This document shows positions 1 through 6,210 of a stretch of DNA of 21,633 nucleotides, one piece after another. The position numbers were made by a program, and so were the translations under genes. The stretch's first letter is position 1; each line of letters starts with the position of its first letter. The DNA is taken from IMG/VR virus record IMGVR_UViG_3300010885_034560, positions 1 through 21,633 of that record, one strand, 5' to 3'. Source of the stretch: a virus. The notes below the pieces were generated by a model. That model had not been told where the DNA came from and searched no databases. It saw only the letters and a program-made list of their open reading frames with translations.

Positions 1-532
1 TAATTATGGTAAAAAATCCTGAATAATGGGCAATTTCATTAATCACTATTTCATCAATAATTTCATCCATTTCATTTTCGATTTCCCATCCAATATCTTC
101 TTTATCAACAATATCTTTAATTTCATGAGTTGAGCCATCAGTAATCAATGTTACTTCAGCTCCAGGTAATACCTTAACATCGAATTCGTATTGTGTAGTT
201 TCAGACTTATTAAGGTCAAGAGTAAATTTGAAGTCGTACCCTCCCGCAATATTAGGGTAATCATTTGTGTCGAAAGTTTTTTTACTTCTTTCAACTCCAA
301 CATTATACGCAGTTTCAATTCCCAAAAAATTTGTAAGAGATTCCATAATAGCAATATAACCTCTAAACTTAACTTTAATACCTAAAAACATAAGTAAGGA
401 CCCATCAATATGTGGGTCCTCACCTCGAGATATTTGTTTTTTGAACCAATTAGTAGATACTTTTGTTATAGTATCAAATTTAACAGATTCGATAAGTCTT
501 CTATGTTGTGATTCAGAAATAATATATTTCAT
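1..532 (-). CDS. Partial hypothetical protein with ES..RRLIE N-terminal peptide (C-terminus off the left edge)
   Basis: The frame is open from an ATG at 530-532 to the window edge, giving 177 residues without a stop. The N-terminus reads MKYIISESQHRRLIES, a basic/hydrophobic peptide ending in L-I-E. Similar N-termini occur on other genes here (starts at 4561, 7780, 11610, 14395, 20763), and I infer a virion-targeting peptide that may be cut after the Glu. The rest is mixed alpha/beta-looking, with an acidic stretch near residues 140-165; no catalytic motif is seen. An ATATTTAT box lies 5 nt upstream of the ATG. The family is not recognised. Confidence is high that it is coding and low on function. 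Confidence 0.8.
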   Translation of the reverse strand, partial: MKYIISESQHRRLIESVKFDTITKVSTNWFKKQISRGEDPHIDGSLLMFLGIKVKFRGYIAIMESLTNFLGIETAYNVGVERSKKTFDTNDYPNIAGGYDFKFTLDLNKSETTQYEFDVKVLPGAEVTLITDGSTHEIKDIVDKEDIGWEIENEMDEIIDEIVINEIAHYSGFFTII

Positions 533-537
533 AATTT

Positions 538-545
538 ATAAATAT
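538..545 (-). promoter_or_regulatory. ATATTTAT box, putative phage late promoter
   Basis: The box reads ATATTTAT on the minus strand, 5 nt upstream of the ATG at 532 and between that gene and the lysin. The same 8-mer recurs upstream of many genes in this window. If it is a -10-like element, the mRNA would be almost leaderless. Confidence 0.45.
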
Positions 546-546
546 A

Positions 547-1119
547 TCACTCAAATCTATTTTTCAAATCATACTTAGTAATAATCTCTTTTAATTTCAT
601 TTCGTATGTTCCATCCTCAGCATATCCAAGACTGTTTAAGATTTGGAAATACTCATTCTCAGAGTTTGCTCTGTTGGCGTATGTTGAACACCATAGGGCG
701 TAATCTAAAACACTGTCCTCCCAATTCGAATATGACGCATGATTGTTTTCCGTTCCTTTTGCTAAATTCAATCTACTTGTCGCCTCTTTCATTCCAAACA
801 AATTATGGTTCTCTTGGAATACAGCACTTTGAAAGTTACCTGTCTCAAGTATTGCCTGAGCCATAACAATATGAGGATACTTGAACCCAAGTTCTTTTAA
901 CTTTTCAACAAATTTATCTTCAGAAAACTTATTAACTTCTTCAACAAGTAAAACCTTCTCGTACTCTGTCATTGTTTGTACTATGTGAGTCTTGGTCCAC
1001 ATAAACGTAGCAATTGAGGATACAAGGGCCAAAGAGATAGTCATAACTCCAATCTTGGAGAAAAATTTAACTTTGTTAACTTTAACAAACTCTAATGACT
1101 GTTCATTCAATTTATACAT
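547..1119 (-). CDS. Membrane-anchored glucosaminidase-type peptidoglycan hydrolase (lysin)
   Basis: A 190-residue protein. Residues about 22-41 form one hydrophobic segment after a Lys-rich N-terminus, so it is likely a signal-anchor holding the enzyme in the inner membrane with the domain in the periplasm. Residues about 60-190 look like the glucosaminidase family (PF01832, GH73-like): AQAILETGNFQS with Glu92 as likely catalytic acid, then HNLFGMK, then SYSNWEDSVLDYA. The expected activity is cleavage of the GlcNAc-MurNAc backbone, either for lysis or as a virion/infection enzyme. The domain is compact, as in phage versions. It sits 11 nt downstream of the small gene 1131-1349 and probably shares its host-type promoter. 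Confidence 0.8.
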   Translation of the reverse strand: MYKLNEQSLEFVKVNKVKFFSKIGVMTISLALVSSIATFMWTKTHIVQTMTEYEKVLLVEEVNKFSEDKFVEKLKELGFKYPHIVMAQAILETGNFQSAVFQENHNLFGMKEATSRLNLAKGTENNHASYSNWEDSVLDYALWCSTYANRANSENEYFQILNSLGYAEDGTYEMKLKEIITKYDLKNRFE

Positions 1120-1130
1120 ATGCTTAAGTT

Positions 1131-1349
1131 TTATTGGTTAATTAATCTGTTGTATCTGTTTTCGTCAATCGCGATTCTCAGTCTATTCTCGGTTGCTCGG
1201 TAGAGGTCCCCTGATGGTCCACCAAGTTGTTTTTCATACATGGCCAAATAATTCTTAACCAACTTACGACAAGCAATATCCTGTAATGGGTGGGTACAAG
1301 AGTCAATTACACTTATTACCCATAATTTTGTTTCATACCATCCTTTCAT
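1131..1349 (-). CDS. Small hypothetical protein (72 aa)
   Basis: The protein is 72 residues and starts MKGWYETKLWVI. It has two cysteines (SCTH and IACRKL) and a basic/aromatic C-terminal half ending in NRYNRLINQ. No transmembrane segment or known motif is visible. A well-formed host-type promoter (1371-1402) lies 22 nt upstream, so this is the first gene of a unit that continues into the lysin. The family is not recognised. Promoter, codon structure and spacing support a real gene. Confidence 0.7.
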   Translation of the reverse strand: MKGWYETKLWVISVIDSCTHPLQDIACRKLVKNYLAMYEKQLGGPSGDLYRATENRLRIAIDENRYNRLINQ

Positions 1350-1370
1350 AGTCTTAATTATTTATTTCTA

Positions 1371-1402
1371 CAAATTTACAAAATCATTCTTATATAAACA
1401 AA
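1371..1402 (-). promoter_or_regulatory. Bacteroidota-type promoter for 1349 gene and lysin
   Basis: On the minus strand, TTTG (1399-1402), exactly 20 nt, then TAAATTTG (1371-1378). This matches the Bacteroidota -33 TTTG / -7 TAnnTTTG pattern. The -33 element overlaps the T-run of the upstream tRNA-unit terminator, so one unit ends where the next begins. Confidence 0.7.
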
Positions 1403-1427
1403 AAAAACCGAAGAAAACTTCGGTTTT
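1400..1427 (-). terminator. Intrinsic terminator of the tRNA unit
   Basis: A 10-bp perfect stem, 1404-1413 with 1418-1427, has a 4-nt loop and on the minus strand is followed by an uninterrupted T-run. It lies just downstream of the tRNA-like gene. Confidence 0.85.
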
Positions 1428-1433
1428 AGATAT

Positions 1434-1509
1434 TGAAGAAGGAGGGATTCGAACCACACGGCACAAGTGACATAATGTACTCTGCTCTAACCAACTGAGC
1501 TACTTCTTC
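1434..1509 (-). tRNA. Atypical or decayed tRNA with an irregular anticodon arm
   Basis: 76 nt with a perfect 7-bp acceptor stem (GAAGAAG with CTTCTTC, discriminator A), U8-A9, a perfect 4-bp D-stem (GCTC/GAGC) with loop AGTTGGTTA, and the canonical T-loop TTCGAAT. CCA is not encoded. Two parts are abnormal. The T-stem pairs only at its two loop-proximal base pairs and a G-U. No standard 5-bp stem with 7-nt loop can be drawn for the anticodon arm; it closes only if C at 1469 is bulged out, giving loop CATTATG with A at position 33 and UUA at 34-36. Identity therefore cannot be assigned. It lies 7 nt after the stop of the gene at 1517 and directly before a terminator, so it is co-transcribed. 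It is either a decayed tRNA or a tRNA-like RNA. Confidence 0.6.
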
Positions 1510-1516
1510 TTTTAAA

Positions 1517-1891
1517 TTACATTACTTCGGACATTGCCTCATCAGCAAATTCCATAATAACATTTGAATCAACATTATAAGTCGCATCATTGAAAGTTTC
1601 TCTTAACAAATCTTCATCAATGGTTGGTGTAATTATATTACCACTTACGTCAAATGTAACGACAGTTTCGTGGTCAAGTGAATTATACATTTCATCAAAG
1701 ATGAATTCATTAACTTTACTTGTATATTCAGCCAAGAATCTTTCAAGTTGTTCTCTTGTGAATACGATGTCGGCTTCCTCAACTACAATACCCGCATCGG
1801 ATTTAACATCATTTAATTGTGATTGGATTTCATTCAATTTCTCAATCAACTCACTGTTTTGGTTTTTGTTTTTTTTGTTCATAATATTCAT
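1517..1891 (-). CDS. Small acidic hypothetical protein upstream of the tRNA
   Basis: About 124 residues from the ATG at 1891, with a Lys/Asn-rich start, then a coiled-coil-like stretch (ELIEKLNEIQSQLNDVKSD), then an acidic domain ending in EFADEAMSEVM. The frame is open upstream to 1945, but that extension contains a complete host-type promoter (1915-1945), so translation should begin downstream of it. Methionines at 1906, 1891 and 1882 are all possible; I prefer 1891 because it leaves a leader of about 17 nt. It forms one transcript with the tRNA-like gene. The family is not recognised. Confidence 0.65.
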   Translation of the reverse strand: MNIMNKKNKNQNSELIEKLNEIQSQLNDVKSDAGIVVEEADIVFTREQLERFLAEYTSKVNEFIFDEMYNSLDHETVVTFDVSGNIITPTIDEDLLRETFNDATYNVDSNVIMEFADEAMSEVM

Positions 1892-1914
1892 TTTTGGTTT
1901 TTTCATTTCTTTTA

Positions 1915-1945
1915 CAAACATAAACTGAATTTTTTGTAATGACAA
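1915..1945 (-). promoter_or_regulatory. Bacteroidota-type promoter of the small gene/tRNA unit
   Basis: TTG (1943-1945), exactly 20 nt, then TATGTTTG (1915-1922) on the minus strand. It lies inside the upstream part of the open frame and so argues for a start at or below 1906. Confidence 0.65.
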
Positions 1946-1964
1946 CTTTTTTTAAAAAAAAAAT

Positions 1965-2312
1965 TTACCAATTAATACCAGGACCAAATTTCCTATCATC
2001 TATTATTTCATTAACATATAACTCGATATTTGGAATCCAAACACTTATTCTAGCCTCAATTTCATTTATTAAATTATCAAAATCATGTCTATTTGAGTTT
2101 TTGTGTATGGTAACTGAAACTACCGTAAAAACTGTCTTATCAATGTTATCAACAACTATATTCTCCACCGAACTGACTTCATCAAGTTCATCCATCTCAC
2201 CCATTCCCCACTCATCAGATTCTTCTTTCAAAGCGTTTAAAGTAGAATCGATTAGTCCTTGGATTATCGTTGTGAATGATTTTTTTTTGGTTTCATTAAT
2301 ATAGTGTTCCAT
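1965..2312 (-). CDS. Hypothetical protein (115 aa)
   Basis: The N-terminus MEHYINETKKKSFTTIIQGL leads into an amphipathic helix, an acidic segment (EESDEWGMGEMDELDE) and a C-terminal domain that looks like beta-strands ending in ISVWIPNIELYVNEIIDD. An ATATTTAT box lies 5 nt before the ATG. No catalytic motif is visible and I do not recognise the family. Given the box shared with likely virion genes and the phage context, a structural or virion-associated role is possible but only inferred. Confidence 0.7.
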   Translation of the reverse strand: MEHYINETKKKSFTTIIQGLIDSTLNALKEESDEWGMGEMDELDEVSSVENIVVDNIDKTVFTVVSVTIHKNSNRHDFDNLINEIEARISVWIPNIELYVNEIIDDRKFGPGINW

Positions 2313-2317
2313 TAATA

Positions 2318-2325
2318 ATAAATAT
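2318..2325 (-). promoter_or_regulatory. ATATTTAT box upstream of 2312 gene
   Basis: ATATTTAT on the minus strand, 5 nt before the ATG at 2312. It overlaps the stop codon of the HAD gene. Confidence 0.4.
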
Positions 2326-2897
2326 TAGTCATTAAGAAAAGATAGTACCATATCCTTAATACCAACCTGTTTAATACCCTCATTGTTCAAAGGTGTTAAA
2401 ACAAAGTTATCAAGTCCCCATTCGTGTTCATATTCCATTGAGTAACGTAGTCCAGTCTTCCCCATCTCCAAATCATCAATCGCCACCCAATGTGTAACTT
2501 CGGGATGGTTTGATAACCAATCTTGGATTTCCAAACTTCTTGTTCCTTCCAAATCCCAATTTCGGGTCCATGTAACTCTTGACCCATCAAGTAAAGTATC
2601 TGTAAAATCAATTGGTCGTTTGATGATACCCTGTTTTTCGTAGTAGTCACCCATTTCTTCAACATTAGCCCAACGTTTCCAATCAGAAGATACAACGATT
2701 TCAGCACCAGTCTGTTCCAAGATTTCATTCAATACCTTGATTGCCTTCTTGTCAAAGTTATCAAAGCGAGCATCAACAGGTAATGTCATTACATCTTGAC
2801 TCAATTTTCTTTTAGCCTTTGTTTGTTTTTTAAATCGTGACCCCCAGTTATTGGATAGACAGATAACTCCATCGTGGTCTAACATTATTACTCGCAT
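2325..2897 (-). CDS. HAD-superfamily phosphatase, RNA-repair (SAK-type) like
   Basis: A 190-residue protein. It shows three HAD motifs: LDHDGV at the N-terminus (Asp7 nucleophile, Asp9 acid/base), VVSSDWKRW near residue 70 (motif II Ser) and WVAIDDLE near residue 143 (acidic motif IV). This order and the SSDWK form resemble the small HAD domains linked to polynucleotide or RNA repair (HAD_SAK-like). The likely job is removal of a phosphate from a nucleic-acid end or nucleotide; the substrate is not determinable. I chose the ATG at 2897: the frame continues upstream to 2969, but that part overlaps the small gene 2899-3069, whose TAA ends 1 nt before this ATG. The two genes share the host-type promoter at 3078-3109. 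Confidence 0.7.
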   Translation of the reverse strand: MRVIMLDHDGVICLSNNWGSRFKKQTKAKRKLSQDVMTLPVDARFDNFDKKAIKVLNEILEQTGAEIVVSSDWKRWANVEEMGDYYEKQGIIKRPIDFTDTLLDGSRVTWTRNWDLEGTRSLEIQDWLSNHPEVTHWVAIDDLEMGKTGLRYSMEYEHEWGLDNFVLTPLNNEGIKQVGIKDMVLSFLND

Positions 2898-2898
2898 A

Positions 2899-3069
2899 TT
2901 ATTTCTTTTTGGAGAGTCTCTCTCGGTTGGTTTGTTTCTTTTCAGGTGGATGCTTATACTTAATCTCAACAGAGATTGGTCCGTTCTTGAACTTTGTTAA
3001 ATCATAAGTCCAAACGGTAACCGCATTGTCATCTTCATAAACTTGCTGATATTGTTCCTTCTTACTCAT
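2899..3069 (-). CDS. Small basic hypothetical protein (56 aa)
   Basis: A short gene from ATG 3067-3069 to TAA 2899-2901. It begins MSKKEQYQQVYEDDNAVTVW and ends in a strongly basic tail (RERLSKKK). Support comes from a near-perfect host-type promoter whose -7 box ends 9 nt upstream of the ATG, and from the 1-nt spacing to the HAD gene. The central part (TYDLTKFKNGPISVEIKYK) looks like a small beta structure. The family is not recognised. Confidence 0.65.
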   Translation of the reverse strand: MSKKEQYQQVYEDDNAVTVWTYDLTKFKNGPISVEIKYKHPPEKKQTNRERLSKKK

Positions 3070-3077
3070 AATGGGAA

Positions 3078-3109
3078 CAAAGATACGACATTATTCTTTA
3101 TCTTCCAAA
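3078..3109 (-). promoter_or_regulatory. Bacteroidota-type promoter for the small basic gene and HAD gene
   Basis: TTTG (3106-3109), exactly 20 nt, TATCTTTG (3078-3085) on the minus strand; both boxes match the consensus fully. It is embedded in the 3' end of the gene 3091-3507. Confidence 0.75.
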
Positions 3110-3507
3110 TTAATTAATGGGACAAAATCTTTTGAAGGGGTAAATTCGAAGTTATCTACAACAACAGGCATATCAATACTAAAAAATTTAAGGAATTTTT
3201 GAATGTCATTATCAATTTGAACACTAAACTCATACCATTGTTTATTAACAAGTTCTCTTCCTGTCATCTTTTGTTTATTACCAAAAGCACATAAGTAATA
3301 ATTAACCATACCTTCACCATTAACCAATTTAACCGAAACAAAAAGGTGGTCTTTCATTTCACCAATACTTATTAACTGAGCCACTTTATCAATATGGAAT
3401 TGATAGTAAGCCTTTACAGGTTTTTCACTGAAACTAACACGATGGTCGTAAACAAAAGTTTTACCTTTTATAAACTTGTTAATTTTATTGATTTCATTAT
3501 TCCCCAT
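3091..3507 (-). CDS. Hypothetical protein (about 138 aa)
   Basis: The protein starts MGNNEINKINKFIKGKTFVY; an in-frame ATG three codons earlier (3516) is possible. It is rich in predicted beta strands (KAYYQFHIDKVAQLIS, HLFVSVKLVNGEGMVNYYLC) and ends in a short acidic tail. No enzymatic motif is seen. Its start overlaps the 3' end of the HExxH gene by 11 nt, so the two are translationally linked and may act together, for instance as partner or inhibitor of the protease-like protein. That link is inference from position only. Confidence 0.7.
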   Translation of the reverse strand: MGNNEINKINKFIKGKTFVYDHRVSFSEKPVKAYYQFHIDKVAQLISIGEMKDHLFVSVKLVNGEGMVNYYLCAFGNKQKMTGRELVNKQWYEFSVQIDNDIQKFLKFFSIDMPVVVDNFEFTPSKDFVPLINLEDKE

Positions 3508-4561
3508 CTCTTTCAATAGTTAAAAGTCTCATGTATCTTTTCTTCAAAGTCTTGCCCGCATCATTTATTCTTTTTTCATATTTTTTGAATAATTCAAATA
3601 AATTTTTTGTTTTAAATACTTGGTCTTCCATAACTTTGATTTCATCTTTAAGTACATCAATTGCCAAAGACTTATATTGTTTTAGATAAAACTTATGTAA
3701 ATTCTTTATGTGAAAATCAACTGCGTCAGGAGACTTTTCTTCAGTTGTTTTTATTAATTCATCGTATAATTGCTCAGCTGAATAATTTTCCATCTCATCG
3801 GCAATTTTCCATTGTTTCGTCTCCTTGAATTCTTCAAATGACATTCTCTGCATTTTAGAATAAGCCTCTTGTGTATTAGCATTAATTTCCCAAGGTTCAG
3901 AATAATACATGTAATTTAAAAAATTTTCATACACTCTGAATATTTTTCTAGGTGTATTAACATTTACACTTCCAGCAAATGACTTTGGTAAATAAACCTT
4001 ACCAACACCCGTGGACTGCCATCTTTTATAAAATTCATACAAATGGTTTAATTCATGAGTTATAGTATCTAAAAAATCATTTAATAAATCGTCAATCATT
4101 GTTTCATCAAACTTTCTGATGTCAACGACAATATCAAAATCTAATTTACCATGAATAGTATAATCAATATTTTTTAATATTTTTTTAGGTAACTCAAATG
4201 ATGGTTCTTTCATATATGAATTATTCCCTTCAGTATCCTCAATGTCATAAGCCCCTCCCCCTGTTGAGAATGGTAAATCCCCTTCTAATGTTTTTTTAAG
4301 AGGTAAAAACTTAAACTCTATTTCAAGTTCTTCAACAGGAAAATCTAAAAATAGTTCAGTATCGTTTTTATAAACCTTTTTCAAATTTTGGAACCCAAGG
4401 TCTAAATCAATCGAATCTTGTTCCATTATGGAAATGGATTCGATAACATAAGGTTCAAGTAAAGTGTAAATATAATTAGTTAAATAAATTGCTGATTCGC
4501 TTACACCTTTCTCCTCAGTTAAGAAATGTTTAAAATTAGATTCGCGCACGATAACTCTCAT
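3497..4561 (-). CDS. HExxH zinc-metalloprotease-like protein with virion-targeting-type N-terminus
   Basis: A 354-residue protein. Residues 169-173 read HELNH inside THELNHLYEFYKRW, the HExxH zinc-binding/catalytic signature of zincin metalloproteases, with Glu170 the expected base. The third zinc ligand is not obvious; acidic candidates lie in EPWEINANTQEAYSK downstream, a position that suits a gluzincin-like Glu. The N-terminus MRVIVRESNFKHFLTE is the basic/hydrophobic peptide ending in L-T-E that recurs here, suggesting packaging in the virion and proteolytic trimming. The C-terminus is a Lys-rich coiled coil (residues about 280-350). An ATATTTAC box lies 5 nt upstream. It may be an injected peptidase acting on host proteins, or a structural zincin fold. 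Substrate unknown. Confidence 0.7.
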   Translation of the reverse strand: MRVIVRESNFKHFLTEEKGVSESAIYLTNYIYTLLEPYVIESISIMEQDSIDLDLGFQNLKKVYKNDTELFLDFPVEELEIEFKFLPLKKTLEGDLPFSTGGGAYDIEDTEGNNSYMKEPSFELPKKILKNIDYTIHGKLDFDIVVDIRKFDETMIDDLLNDFLDTITHELNHLYEFYKRWQSTGVGKVYLPKSFAGSVNVNTPRKIFRVYENFLNYMYYSEPWEINANTQEAYSKMQRMSFEEFKETKQWKIADEMENYSAEQLYDELIKTTEEKSPDAVDFHIKNLHKFYLKQYKSLAIDVLKDEIKVMEDQVFKTKNLFELFKKYEKRINDAGKTLKKRYMRLLTIERDGE

Positions 4562-4566
4562 AACAA

Positions 4567-4574
4567 ATAAATAC
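4567..4574 (-). promoter_or_regulatory. ATATTTAT-like box (one mismatch) upstream of the HExxH gene
   Basis: The minus strand reads GTATTTAT, 5 nt from the ATG at 4561. It is a 7/8 match to the recurrent box. Confidence 0.35.
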
Positions 4575-4595
4575 CTTAAAAAACTAAAATTTAAG

Positions 4596-4814
4596 TTACA
4601 AGAACTTTTCTTTAGTATCTTCTATTAATTTTTCAAGTGTTTTAATTTCAGATTCCATCGACATTTCATCCACGTTATCCATTTCATCTTCAAAATGTTT
4701 TTTCTGAAATAGACTAACTAAATTTTCACACGATGGTATTTGTCCTGCATGGGTCACAGATTTTATACATTTTTTAATCTTAATAAACTCAGATTCAACT
4801 TGGCTTAAATTCAT
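4596..4814 (-). CDS. Small helical hypothetical protein (72 aa)
   Basis: The protein starts MNLSQVESEFIKIKKCIKSV, with two cysteines about 13 residues apart (KKCIK and SCENL), then an acidic helix (DEMDNVDEMSMESEIKTLEK). It is predicted all-helical. An ATATTTAT box lies 17 nt upstream within the end of the next gene. The family is not recognised. Size, spacing and start context support a real gene. Confidence 0.65.
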   Translation of the reverse strand: MNLSQVESEFIKIKKCIKSVTHAGQIPSCENLVSLFQKKHFEDEMDNVDEMSMESEIKTLEKLIEDTKEKFL

Positions 4815-4819
4815 TTAAT

Positions 4820-5044
4820 TTATTTTTTTGTATAAATATAAAAATGTTCACCAATCTCCTTAGTATACCTTTCCATATATTTTCCTTCACAAGCCTTTTT
4901 TAATCTAGGAGTTAACTCATAGTGTTCTTCATCAGTAATTGTTGGTTGGATATAAATTTCATATTCAATTTTATATGGTAATTCCTTTACGGTAATCTTA
5001 GACCATTCAGGTAACACCTCTTTTAAGTTTTCTAGTATTGACAT
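4820..5044 (-). CDS. Small hypothetical protein (74 aa) downstream of the giant ncRNA
   Basis: The protein starts MSILENLKEVLPEWSKITVK and ends HFYIYTKK; it looks mixed alpha/beta and carries no motif I recognise. It is the first gene after the ncRNA terminator, with 23 nt between the end of the T-run and the ATG. It would therefore need its own promoter or terminator read-through; only a poor TTATTTAA box is visible there. It is followed by the 4814 gene 5 nt away. Confidence 0.65.
   Translation of the reverse strand: MSILENLKEVLPEWSKITVKELPYKIEYEIYIQPTITDEEHYELTPRLKKACEGKYMERYTKEIGEHFYIYTKK
4832..4839 (-). promoter_or_regulatory. ATATTTAT box upstream of 4814 gene
   Basis: An exact ATATTTAT on the minus strand, 17 nt upstream of the ATG, located in the last codons of the preceding gene. 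Confidence 0.4.
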
Positions 5045-5067
5045 ATTAGTAATTATCTACTTTAAAT

Positions 5068-5090
5068 AAAAAAACCCGTCGATTGACAGG
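5068..5090 (-). terminator. Intrinsic terminator at the 3' end of the giant ncRNA
   Basis: On the minus strand CCTGTC, loop AATC, GACGGG (6 bp including one G-U; 5075-5090) is followed by seven T (5068-5074). It fixes the direction and 3' end of the non-coding RNA. Confidence 0.8.
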
Positions 5091-5909
5091 TAAGATTAGA
5101 AAAGCCTGAGATTACAGCTTATGTTAAGAAACTTTGGAAGGATTATTTTTTCCCTTCGTATCCACCACCTTTTGGGTAGTATTTCTCAGTGACGGTCTTT
5201 TAGGTCTACCACTCCTTGAGGTTTGAATTACTCTATCAGTACTTAACTCTTTCCGAGGTTGCCACCCCAGTTCATCCTTGCGGGATTAAAGGTTTTTCGT
5301 AACAATACACATTGACTTGGGGTCTTTGTGTGCAATGAACGGCTCATTACTATGTAGTCACCTTTCACTCAAACCTGATGGACACTTTTCCTTTGTTATT
5401 TACATAATTTTAGGGTTGTGTTGTAGATGTGTCAGAGTAGTGGTCCAACATAAGCTCTGTCTCCTTTTGAGCGACAGAATACTAAACTACTCCGTGAAGT
5501 GTCCCCACCTCCATATTCCAAGATTACTTCATAAAGAGACCTTGGTAGGTCGTCCTTAGGGATAGTAGCGACACCACTCGTTCTCTATCTTACCTTTCGG
5601 TTTTAAGTCCTCTATCATATTGGGACCCGCAATAGTGTAACTGGATGGTCACATTTCTTACAGAGTTCCTATGGGTTATTCTTATTGTTCTTCCGAACTC
5701 AACCTGACAATCTACTTTGCCATGTCACCCTACCATTTTCCCTACGAAGTTATCCTCGGTACTTACGGTTTGGTGATATCCCACTTGTGTACTTGAGCTC
5801 CATCTCTGAAGCCGCAGTCCCCTCAACACAAGGGAGACCACTTTATCCTACTTTCGTAGTTTATTTAAGGACCATACACGGCCCATTATCGTTTATCAGA
5901 TTAAATGTC

Positions 5910-5940
5910 TCATAATCAACCCTAAGGTTTCATAATCAAC
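5910..5940 (-). repeat. Two direct copies of an 11-mer, 20-nt period, at the ncRNA 5' edge
   Basis: GTTGATTATGA on the minus strand occurs at 5930-5940 and again at 5910-5920, two helical turns apart. It may be a protein-binding site for ncRNA transcription or part of the RNA 5' end. Confidence 0.5.
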
Positions 5941-5979
5941 TACTGAATGGATAATCATTTTTTCAAAGAACGTATTGGT

Positions 5980-6183
5980 TTAGTCAATCAAACTAACCAT
6001 TCGTTGACAATTCTCCTTTGAGATTTGTCTTCCACCCTCAACACCATCAACAAAAACCATTTTCTGAGTAATTTTTTTTACAGTTCCGAACAAAAGTCCT
6101 GTTTGACCGTTTTTGTTTCCGATGAACATAACTTTTGCACCTTCTGTAATTTCTTTACCTGTAACGTCTTTTGTTGTTGTCAT
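5980..6183 (-). CDS. Small SH3/KOW-like hypothetical protein (67 aa)
   Basis: The protein starts MTTTKDVTGKEITEGAKVMF and continues with IGNKNGQTGLLFGTVKKIT and MVFVDGVEGG. This pattern of short strands and glycine turns resembles small KOW/SH3-like barrels, but no family is certain. It has its own host-type promoter (6211-6242) and is the gene directly upstream of the giant ncRNA, with no terminator visible in between. The ncRNA could therefore be made by read-through and processing of this transcript. That it binds the RNA is a guess from position and fold only. Confidence 0.7.
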   Translation of the reverse strand: MTTTKDVTGKEITEGAKVMFIGNKNGQTGLLFGTVKKITQKMVFVDGVEGGRQISKENCQRMVSLID

Positions 6184-6210
6184 TGTGTTAGTGTTAGTGT
6201 TTTTGTTTTA

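Larger units (their letters stand above)
5068..5945 (-). ncRNA. Giant structured non-coding RNA (GOLLD/ROOL-like or a new class)
   Basis: About 0.87 kb without a credible gene. G+C reaches about 47% in a 60-base sample, against roughly 30% or less in the flanking genes. Complementary segments are dense. Long-range helices: 5219-5226 with 5369-5376 (8 bp) enclosing 5264-5269/5318-5323 (6 bp); and 5380-5387 with 5497-5504 (8 bp) enclosing 5435-5441/5486-5492 (7 bp) and 5457-5461/5473-5477 (5 bp). Local hairpins include 5848-5851/5856-5859 with a GAAA loop on the minus strand, 5869-5873/5880-5884, 5818-5823/5830-5835, 5797-5801/5808-5812, 5745-5749/5754-5758, 5637-5641/5648-5652 and 5164-5169/5175-5180. 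5826-5832 can also pair with 5784-5790, a possible pseudoknot. The minus strand is chosen from the terminator, the GNRA loops and the neighbours. The 5' end is uncertain (about 5895-5980). Size, phage context and a tRNA gene nearby fit GOLLD best, but I cannot match the sequence to it. Confidence 0.75.

Noticed and set aside
531-545. T4-type late promoter TATAAATA on the plus strand at 537-544
   Set aside because: No plus-strand gene lies downstream. The same bases read as ATATTTAT on the minus strand, correctly oriented for the gene at 532, and the other copies support that orientation.
1590-2304. Plus-strand frames 1590-1928 and 1939-2304
   Set aside because: They are Ser/Ile/Phe-rich antisense shadows of the genes 1517-1891 and 1965-2312, with no start signal.
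2898-2969. N-terminal extension of the HAD protein to 2969
   Set aside because: The extension overlaps the small gene 2899-3069 in another frame, lacks a promoter or start context and precedes the normal HAD motif I start (MRVIMLDHDG).
5317-5915. Plus-strand open frames within the ncRNA region (5317-5559 and 5685-5915)
   Set aside because: They are short, Cys/Leu/Ser/Arg-rich with unnatural composition, have no start context, and run antisense to a region with strong RNA structure and a minus-strand terminator.
5068-5945. Group I/II intron, RNase P RNA, tmRNA or rRNA fragment
   Set aside because: I could not find a domain V hairpin, a P7-type core, the conserved RNase P or tmRNA blocks or rRNA sequence, and the element does not interrupt a gene.
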